Below, piece after piece: positions 56,709 to 64,000 of a stretch of DNA of 64,000 nt. A model generated the notes under the pieces. It made no database searches, was not told the DNA's origin, and saw only the letters and a program-made list of their open reading frames with translations. Each line of letters opens with the position of its first letter. Position 1 is the stretch's first letter. Made by a program: the position numbers and the translations under genes. The DNA comes from Brachyhypopomus gauderio (taxonomy: Eukaryota; Chordata; Actinopteri; Gymnotiformes; Hypopomidae), in the NCBI RefSeq assembly GCF_052324685.1, contig NW_027507046.1, positions 124,001-188,000 on the forward strand. Direction: 5' to 3'.

Positions 56709-56781
56709 TGACCCAGATGGGACTCGAACCCACAATCCTCAGCTCCGAAGGCTGATGCCTTATCTATTAGGCCACTGGGCC
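56709..56781 (-). tRNA. tRNA-Arg(TCG), unit 80
   Basis: G18A form; with the Gly mismatch, both genes of this unit are altered. Confidence 0.65.
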
Positions 56782-56949
56782 ACTTTTGCTTTGCATAGTG
56801 CAGACTTTGAAGGTCTTCTCGACTATAGACTAGTTTTCAAATATATGCTGAAGCCATGCTTCTTTGCCACATAACCATGTTGGCAAGAGCTCAGCGCATA
56901 AGAGCGTGACGTTCGGAGAAAGAAAAGAACTCTCTACATTCCTTGTCTG

Positions 56950-57020
56950 TGCGCCAGCCGGGAATCGAACCCGGTTCACAAGAATGGGAATCTTGCATGA
57001 TACCACTACACCACTGGCAC
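56950..57020 (-). tRNA. tRNA-Gly(CCC), unit 81
   Basis: Consensus. Confidence 0.95.
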
Positions 57021-57418
57021 CCTGCGCAGCTAAACTTTAGAGGTCGCCAAAAAGTAAACACCAATCACAGTGCTTTTCCATGAGCAATTTACACATCTTT
57101 TCAAGCCAGATCACATTTTCAGCTACTGTTTCATTTTTCCATGGACCTGTACTTGATTTGCTCAATAACCACGTGAGACAGTACATCATGCTTTTCATTC
57201 CTCTTCGCTTCTCAGACAAACATGCCATGTAGAGGTCAGCAATGTTGTACTGTTCTGCATGGGTTGACGTCTAAGGTTCTTCTCTATGGCTCATTGTTGT
57301 ATGCTTTCACAGTCAGCTTGTTTGCAGACTTACCTTTACAAAGGGTCTAAAGAAAGAAGATAGAGGAAGTCTGCAGGCAAGCCAAAGAATGAGAATGTAC
57401 TCTTTAGTCTCCAATGTA

Positions 57419-57491
57419 TGACCCAGATGGGACTCGAACCCACAATCCTCAGCTCCGAAGGCTGATGCCTTATCCATTAGGCCACTAGGCC
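57419..57491 (-). tRNA. tRNA-Arg(TCG), unit 81
   Basis: U5-G68 wobble form. Confidence 0.92.
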
Positions 57492-57659
57492 ACTTTTGCT
57501 TTGCATAGTGCAGACTTTGAAGGTCTTCTCGACTATAGACTAGTTTTCAAATATATGCTGAAGCCATGCTTCTTTGCCACATAACCATGTTGGCAAGAGC
57601 TCAGCGCATAAGAGCGTGACGTTCGGAGAAAGAAAAGTACTCTCTACATTCCTTGTCTG

Positions 57660-57730
57660 TGCGCCAGCCGGGAATCGAACCCGGTTCACAAGAATGGGAA
57701 TCTTGCATGATACCACTACACCACTGGCAC
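57660..57730 (-). tRNA. tRNA-Gly(CCC), unit 82
   Basis: Consensus. Confidence 0.95.
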
Positions 57731-58128
57731 CCTGCGCAGCTAAACTTTAGAGGTCGCCAAAAAGTAAACACCAATCACAGTGCTTTTCCATGAGCAATTT
57801 ACACATATTTTCAAGCCAGATCACATTTTCAGCTACTGTTTCATTTTTCCATGGACCTGTACTTGATTTGCTCAATAACCACATGAGACAGTACATCATG
57901 CTTTTCATTCCTCTTCGCTTCTCAGACAAACATGCCATGTAGAGGTCAGCAATGTTGTACTGTTCTGCATGGGTTGACGTCTAAGGTTCTTCTCTATGGC
58001 TCATTGTTGTATGCTTTCACAGTCAGCTTGTTTGCAGACTTACCTTTACAAAGGGTCTAAAGAAAGAAGATAGAGGAAGTCTGCAGGCAAGCCAAAGAAT
58101 GAGAATGTACTCTTTAGTCTCCAATGTA

Positions 58129-58201
58129 TGACCCAGATGGGACTCGAACCCACAATCCTCAGCTCCGAAGGCTGATGCCTTATCCATTAGGCCACTAGGC
58201 C
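58129..58201 (-). tRNA. tRNA-Arg(TCG), unit 82
   Basis: U5-G68 wobble form. Confidence 0.92.
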
Positions 58202-58369
58202 ACTTTTGCTTTGCATAGTGCAGACTTTGAAGGTCTTCTCGACTATAGACTAGTTTTCAAATATATGCTGAAGCCATGCTTCTTTTGCACATAACCATGT
58301 TGGCAAGAGCTCAGCGCATAAGAGTGTGACGTTCGGAGAAAGAAAAGAACTCTCTACATTTCTTGTCTG

Positions 58370-58440
58370 TGCGCCAGCCGGGAATCGAACCTGGTTCACA
58401 AGAATGGGAATCTTGCATGATACCACTACACCACTGGCAC
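58370..58440 (-). tRNA. tRNA-Gly(CCC), unit 83
   Basis: A51-C63 mismatch form. Confidence 0.82.
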
Positions 58441-58838
58441 CCTGCGCAGCTAAACTTTAGAGGTCGCCAAAAAGTAAACACCAATCACAGTGCTTTTCCA
58501 TGAGCAATTTACACATCTTTTCAAGCCAGATCACATTTTCAGCTACTGTTTCATTTTTCCATGGACCTGTCCTTGATTTGCTCAATAACCACGTGAGACA
58601 GTACATCATGCTTTTCATTCCTCTTCGCTTCTCAGACAAACATGCCATGTAGAGGTCAACAATGTTGTACTGTTCTGCATGGGTTGACGTCTAAGGTTCT
58701 TCTCTATGGCTCATTGTTGTATGCTTTCACACTCAGCTTGTTTGCAGACTTACCTTTACAAAGGGTCTAAAGAAAGAAGATAGAGGAAGTCTGCAGGCAA
58801 GCCAAAGAATGAGAATGTACTCTTTAGTCTCCAATGTA

Positions 58839-58911
58839 TGACCCAGATGGGACTCGAACCCACAATCCTCAGCTCCGAAGGCTGATGCCTTATCCATTAG
58901 GCCACTAGGCC
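58839..58911 (-). tRNA. tRNA-Arg(TCG), unit 83
   Basis: U5-G68 wobble form. Confidence 0.92.
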
Positions 58912-59079
58912 ACTTTTGCTTTGCATAGTGCAGACTTTGAAGGTCTTCTCGACTATAGACTAGTTTTCAAATATATGCTGAAGCCATGCTTCTTTTGCAC
59001 ATAACCATGTTGGCAAGAGCTCAGCGCATAAGAGTGTGACGTTCGGAGAAAGAAAAGAACTCTCTACATTTCTTGTCTG

Positions 59080-59150
59080 TGCGCCAGCCGGGAATCGAAC
59101 CTGGTTCACAAGAATGGGAATCTTGCATGATACCACTACACCACTGGCAC
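59080..59150 (-). tRNA. tRNA-Gly(CCC), unit 84
   Basis: A51-C63 mismatch form. Confidence 0.82.
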
Positions 59151-59548
59151 CCTGCGCAGCTAAACTTTAGAGGTCGCCAAAAAGTAAACACCAATCACAG
59201 TGCTTTTCCATGAGCAATTTACACATCTTTTCAAGCCAGATCACATTTTCAGCTACTGTTTCATTTTTCCATGGACCTGTCCTTGATTTGCTCAATAACC
59301 ACGTGAGACAGTACATCATGCTTTTCATTCCTCTTCGCTTCTCAGACAAACATGCCATGTAGAGGTCAACAATGTTGTACTGTTCTGCATGGGTTGACGT
59401 CTAAGGTTCTTCTCTATGGCTCATTGTTGTATGCTTTCACACTCAGCTTGTTTGCAGACTTACCTTTACAAAGGGTCTAAAGAAAGAAGATAGAGGAAGT
59501 CTGCAGGCAAGCCAAAGAATGAGAATGTACTCTTTAGTCTCCAATGTA

Positions 59549-59621
59549 TGACCCAGATGGGACTCGAACCCACAATCCTCAGCTCCGAAGGCTGATGCCT
59601 TATCTATTAGGCCACTGGGCC
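59549..59621 (-). tRNA. tRNA-Arg(TCG), unit 84
   Basis: G18A form; both genes of this unit are altered, as in unit 80. Confidence 0.65.
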
Positions 59622-59789
59622 ACTTTTGCTTTGCATAGTGCAGACTTTGAAGGTCTTCTCGACTATAGACTAGTTTTCAAATATATGCTGAAGCCATGCT
59701 TCTTTGCCACATAACCATGTTGGCAAGAGCTCAGCGCATAAGAGCGTGACGTTCGGAGAAAGAAAAGAACTCTCTACATTCCTTGTCTG

Positions 59790-59860
59790 TGCGCCAGCCG
59801 GGAATCGAACCCGGTTCACAAGAATGGGAATCTTGCATGATACCACTACACCACTGGCAC
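59790..59860 (-). tRNA. tRNA-Gly(CCC), unit 85
   Basis: Consensus. Confidence 0.95.
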
Positions 59861-60258
59861 CCTGCGCAGCTAAACTTTAGAGGTCGCCAAAAAGTAAACA
59901 CCAATCACAGTGCTTTTCCATGAGCAATTTACACATCTTTTCAAGCCAGATCACATTTTCAGCTACTGTTTCATTTTTCCATGGACCTGTACTTGATTTG
60001 CTCAATAACCACGTGAGACAGTACATCATGCTTTTCATTCCTCTTCGCTTCTCAGACAAACATGCCATGTAGAGGTCAGCAATGTTGTACTGTTCTGCAT
60101 GGGTTGACGTCTAAGGTTCTTCTCTATGGCTCATTGTTGTATGCTTTCACAGTCAGCTTGTTTGCAGACTTACCTTTACAAAGGGTCTAAAGAAAGAAGA
60201 TAGAGGAAGTCTGCAGGCAAGCCAAAGAATGAGAATGTACTCTTTAGTCTCCAATGTA

Positions 60259-60331
60259 TGACCCAGATGGGACTCGAACCCACAATCCTCAGCTCCGAAG
60301 GCTGATGCCTTATCCATTAGGCCACTAGGCC
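60259..60331 (-). tRNA. tRNA-Arg(TCG), unit 85
   Basis: U5-G68 wobble form. Confidence 0.92.
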
Positions 60332-60499
60332 ACTTTTGCTTTGCATAGTGCAGACTTTGAAGGTCTTCTCGACTATAGACTAGTTTTCAAATATATGCTG
60401 AAGCCATGCTTCTTTGCCACATAACCATGTTGGCAAGAGCTCAGCGCATAAGAGCGTGACGTTCGGAGAAAGAAAAGTACTCTCTACATTCCTTGTCTG

Positions 60500-60570
60500 T
60501 GCGCCAGCCGGGAATCGAACCCGGTTCACAAGAATGGGAATCTTGCATGATACCACTACACCACTGGCAC
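60500..60570 (-). tRNA. tRNA-Gly(CCC), unit 86
   Basis: Consensus. Confidence 0.95.
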
Positions 60571-60968
60571 CCTGCGCAGCTAAACTTTAGAGGTCGCCAA
60601 AAAGTAAACACCAATCACAGTGCTTTTCCATGAGCAATTTACACATATTTTCAAGCCAGATCACATTTTCAGCTACTGTTTCATTTTTCCATGGACCTGT
60701 ACTTGATTTGCTCAATAACCACATGAGACAGTACATCATGCTTTTCATTCCTCTTCGCTTCTCAGACAAACATGCCATGTAGAGGTCAGCAATGTTGTAC
60801 TGTTCTGCATGGGTTGACGTCTAAGGTTCTTCTCTATGGCTCATTGTTGTATGCTTTCACAGTCAGCTTGTTTGCAGACTTACCTTTACAAAGGGTCTAA
60901 AGAAAGAAGATAGAGGAAGTCTGCAGGCAAGCCAAAGAATGAGAATGTACTCTTTAGTCTCCAATGTA

Positions 60969-61041
60969 TGACCCAGATGGGACTCGAACCCACAATCCTC
61001 AGCTCCGAAGGCTGATGGCTTATCCATTAGGCCACTGGACC
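60969..61041 (-). tRNA. tRNA-Arg(TCG), unit 86
   Basis: G24C D-stem mismatch plus private C3U, a U3-G70 wobble in the acceptor stem. Confidence 0.7.
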
Positions 61042-61209
61042 ACTTTTGCTTTGCATAGTGCAGACTTTGAAGGTCTTCTCGACTATAGACTAGTTTTCAA
61101 ATATATGCTGAAGCCATGCTTCTTTTGCACATAACCATGTTGGCAAGAGCTCAGCGCATAAGAGCGTGACGTTCGGAGAAAGAAAAGTACTCTCTACATT
61201 CCTTGTCTG

Positions 61210-61280
61210 TGCGCCAGCCGGGAATCGAACCCGGTTCACAAGAATGGGAATCTTGCATGATACCACTACACCACTGGCAC
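61210..61280 (-). tRNA. tRNA-Gly(CCC), unit 87
   Basis: Consensus; the spacer open frame of this unit has the stop. Confidence 0.95.
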
Positions 61281-61678
61281 CCTGCGCAGCTACTCTTTAG
61301 AGGTCGCCAAAAAGTAAACACCAATCACAGTGCTATTCCATGAGGAATTTACACATCTTTTCAAGCCAGATCACATTTTCAGCTACTGTTTCATTTTTCC
61401 ATGGACCTGTCCTTGATTTGCTCAATAACCACGTGAGACAGTACATCATGCTTTTCATTCCTCTTCGCTTCTCAGACAAACATGCCATGTAGAGGTCAAC
61501 AATGTTGTACTGTTCTGCATGGGTTGACGTCTAAGGTTCTTCTCTATGGCTCATTGTTGTATGCTTTCACAACCAGCTTGTTTGCAGACTTACCTTTACA
61601 AAGGGTCTAAAGAAAGAAGATAGAGGAAGTCTGCAGGCAAGCCAAAGAATGAGAATGTACTCTTTAGTCTCCAATGTA

Positions 61679-61751
61679 TGACCCAGATGGGACTCGAACC
61701 CACAATCCTCAGCTCCGAAGGCTGATGCCTTATCTATTAGGCCACTGGGCC
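61679..61751 (-). tRNA. tRNA-Arg(TCG), unit 87
   Basis: G18A form; likely impaired. Confidence 0.65.
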
Positions 61752-61919
61752 ACTTTTGCTTTGCATAGTGCAGACTTTGAAGGTCTTCTCGACTATAGAC
61801 TAGTTTTCAAATATATGCTGAAGCCATGCTTCTTTGCCACATAACCATGTTGGCAAGAGCTCAGCGCATAAGAGCGTGACGTTCGGAGAAAGAAAAGAAC
61901 TCTCTACATTCCTTGTCTG

Positions 61920-61990
61920 TGCGCCAGCCGGGAATCGAACCCGGTTCACAAGAATGGGAATCTTGCATGATACCACTACACCACTGGCAC
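61920..61990 (-). tRNA. tRNA-Gly(CCC), unit 88
   Basis: Consensus. Confidence 0.95.
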
Positions 61991-62388
61991 CCTGCGCAGC
62001 TACTCTTTAGAGGTCGCCAAAAAGTAAACACCAATCACAGTGCTTTTCCATGAGCAATTTACACATCTTTTCAAGCCAGATCACATTTTCAGCTACTGTT
62101 TCATTTTTCCATGGACCTGTCCTTGATTTGCTCAATAACCACGTGAGACAGTACATCATGCTTTTCATTCCTCTTCGCTTCTCAGACAAACATGCCATGT
62201 AGAGGTCAACAATGTTGTACTGTTCTGCATGGGTTGACGTCTAAGGTTCTTCTCTATGGCTCATTGTTGTATGCTTTCACACTCAGCTTGTTTGCAGACT
62301 TAGCTTTACAAAGGGTCTAAAGAAAGAAGATAGAGGAAGTCTGCAGGCAAGCCAAAGAATGAGAATGTACTCTTTAGTCTCCAATGTA

Positions 62389-62461
62389 TGACCCAGATGG
62401 GACTCGAACCCACAATCCTCAGCTCCGAAGGCTGATGCCTTATCTATTAGGCCACTGGGCC
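62389..62461 (-). tRNA. tRNA-Arg(TCG), unit 88
   Basis: G18A form; likely impaired. Confidence 0.65.
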
Positions 62462-62629
62462 ACTTTTGCTTTGCATAGTGCAGACTTTGAAGGTCTTCTC
62501 GACTATAGACTAGTTTTCAAATATATGCTGAAGCCATGCTTCTTTGCCACATAACCATGTTGGCAAGAGCTCAGCGCGTAAGAGCGTGACGTTCGGAGAA
62601 AGAAAAGAACTCTCTACATTCCTTGTCTG

Positions 62630-62700
62630 TGCGCCAGCCGGGAATCGAACCCGGTTCACAAGAATGGGAATCTTGCATGATACCACTACACCACTGGCAC
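62630..62700 (-). tRNA. tRNA-Gly(CCC), unit 89
   Basis: Consensus. Confidence 0.95.
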
Positions 62701-63096
62701 CCTGCGCAGCTACTCTTTAGAGGTCGCCAAAAAGTAAACACCAATCACAGTGCTTTTCCATGAGCAATTTACACATCTTTTCAAGCCAGATCACATTTTC
62801 AGCTACTGTTTCATTTTTCCATGGACCTGTCCTTGATTTGCTCAATAACCACGTGAGACAGTACATCATGCTTTTCATTCCTCTTCGCTTCTCAGACAAA
62901 CATGCCATGTAGAGGTCAACAATGTTGTACTGTTCTGCATGGGTTGACGTCTAAGGTTCTTCTCTATGGCTCATTGTTGTATGCTTTCACACTCAGCTTG
63001 TTTGCAGACTTAGCTTTACAAAGGGTCTAAAGAAAGAAGACAGAGGAAGTCTGCTGGCAAGCCAAAGAATGAGAATGTACTTTAGTCTCCAATGTA

Positions 63097-63169
63097 TGAC
63101 CCAGATGGGACTCGAACCCACAATCCTCAGCTCCGAAGGCTGATGCCTTATCCATTAGGCCACTGGGAT
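63097..63169 (-). tRNA. tRNA-Arg(TCG), unit 89
   Basis: G1A and G2U with the 2-bp shorter trailer, as unit 15; possible pseudogene. Confidence 0.55.
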
Positions 63170-63337
63170 ACTTTTGCTTTGCATAGTGCAGACTTTGAAG
63201 GTCTTCTCGACTATAGACTAGTTTTCAAATATATGCTGAAGCCATGCTTCTTTGCCACATAACCATGTTGGCAAGAGCTCAGCGCATAAGAGCGTGACGT
63301 TCGGAGAAAGAAAAGTACTCTCTACATTCCTTGTCTG

Positions 63338-63408
63338 TGCGCCAGCCGGGAATCGAACCCGGTTCACAAGAATGGGAATCTTGCATGATACCACTACACC
63401 ACTGGCAC
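63338..63408 (-). tRNA. tRNA-Gly(CCC), unit 90
   Basis: Consensus. Confidence 0.95.
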
Positions 63409-63806
63409 CCTGCGCAGCTAAACTTTAGAGGTCGCCAAAAAGTAAACACCAATCACAGTGCTTTTCCATGAGCAATTTACACATCTTTTCAAGCCAGATC
63501 ACATTTTCAGCTACTGTTTCATTTTTCCATGGACCTGTACTTGATTTGCTCAATAACCACGTGAGACAGTACATCATGCTTTTCATTCCTCTTCGCTTCT
63601 CAGACAAACATGCCATGTAGAGGTCAGCAATGTTGTACTGTTCTGCATGGGTTGACGTCTAAGGTTCTTCTCTATGGCTCATTGTTGTATGCTTTCACAG
63701 TCAGCTTGTTTGCAGACTTACCTTTACAAAGGGTCTAAAGAAAGAAGATAGAGGAAGTCTGCAGGCAAGCCAAAGAATGAGAATGTACTCTTTAGTCTCC
63801 AATGTA

Positions 63807-63879
63807 TGACCCAGATGGGACTCGAACCCACAATCCTCAGCTCCGAAGGCTGATGCCTTATCCATTAGGCCACTAGGCC
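63807..63879 (-). tRNA. tRNA-Arg(TCG), unit 90
   Basis: U5-G68 wobble form. Confidence 0.92.
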
Positions 63880-63896
63880 ACTTTTGCTTTGCATAG

Positions 63897-64000
63897 TGCA
63901 GACTTTGAAGGTCTTCTCGACTATAGACTAGTTTTCAAATATATGCTGAAGCCATGCTTCTTTTGCACATAACCATGTTGGCAAGAGCTCAGCGCATAAG
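63897..64000. repeat. Partial unit 91, cut by the window edge
   Basis: The first 104 bp of a further unit, of the TTTTGCAC class; it stops before its Gly gene. Confidence 0.95.

Larger units (their letters stand above)
56089..61058. repeat. Four-unit higher-order repeat, units 80-82 and 84-86
   Basis: Gly A51 with Arg G18A, then the Arg-to-Ser unit, then the unit with CACATG and three replacements in the open frame, recur 2,840 bp apart. Confidence 0.85.
1..64000 (-). repeat. Tandem array of a 710-bp tRNA-Arg/tRNA-Gly unit, 90 full copies
   Basis: Unit n starts at 1+710(n-1) for units 1-15, 2 bp earlier for units 16-89 and 4 bp earlier for unit 90 (63187). Each unit begins TGCAGACTTTGAAGG. 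All copies have the same orientation. The shifts come from one 2-bp deletion in unit 15 (near 10544) and the same deletion in unit 89 (near 63081). No unit is interrupted by a mobile element. Both window ends fall inside the array. Tandem tDNA arrays of this kind are established for fish and amphibian genomes; this particular Arg(TCG)+Gly(CCC) pairing is not one I recognise. Confidence 0.98.

Noticed and set aside
1-64000. CRISPR array or bacterial tRNA operon
   Set aside because: The repeat is 710 bp without short variable spacers, the tRNAs lack encoded CCA, and no bacterial promoters or genes are seen.
1-64000. Pure assembly artefact from a collapsed or looped repeat
   Set aside because: Units differ by ordered private variants and form nested blocks of several sizes, which a simple loop would not make. 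The total copy number still needs read support.
1-64000. Retroelement, DNA transposon or 5S rRNA within the spacer
   Set aside because: No terminal repeats, polymerase or transposase frames, or 5S-like internal control region were seen in the spacers.

Overview
The window lies entirely inside one head-to-tail tandem array. A unit of 710 bp is repeated 90 times (1-63896), and a 91st unit is cut off by the window edge (63897-64000). Only two units differ in length: units 15 and 89 are 708 bp, each with the same 2-bp deletion. No unique flanking DNA is seen, so the array extends past both ends. Every unit carries two tRNA genes, both on the minus strand: a 73-nt tRNA-Arg with anticodon TCG and a 71-nt tRNA-Gly with anticodon CCC. 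The window therefore holds 180 tRNA genes and no convincing protein gene.

The host is a eukaryote. CCA is not encoded at either 3' end, the genes have canonical internal A and B boxes, and they stand alone in repeated DNA. From memory, the D, anticodon and T arms of the Gly gene closely match vertebrate tRNA-Gly-CCC, and the Arg anticodon loop matches vertebrate tRNA-Arg-TCG. Large tandem tRNA arrays are known in fish and amphibians (zebrafish, Xenopus), so a fish or amphibian is my best guess. The species cannot be named from this sequence.

Unit layout in unit-1 coordinates, with transcription running right to left: tRNA-Arg (693-621); a 398-bp spacer (620-223) that contains a 77-codon open frame (472-239); tRNA-Gly (222-152); then a 168-bp spacer (151-1 plus 710-694) leading to the Arg gene of the next unit. 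The Gly gene has a TTTT Pol III terminator 23 nt after its 3' end. The Arg gene has no run of four T's for about 365 nt, until a TTTTT just inside the end of the open frame.

The copies are nearly identical, but a few dozen diagnostic substitutions allow each unit to be typed. Units 1-17 and 73-90 mostly carry one set of variants (type A: ACTCTTT before tRNA-Arg). Units 18-72 mostly carry another (type B: ACTGTTT). Within these zones, blocks of 2, 3, 4, 5, 6, 8 and 33 units recur with shared private variants. This is the mark of recent unequal crossing over or conversion. By my reading 60 of 90 Gly genes and 38 of 90 Arg genes have the consensus. Others carry wobbles, stem mismatches, or changes at invariant positions (G18, C56, A58) that have themselves been copied along the array. 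All 180 anticodons are unchanged. Units are numbered 1-90 below, and tRNA positions use standard numbering.
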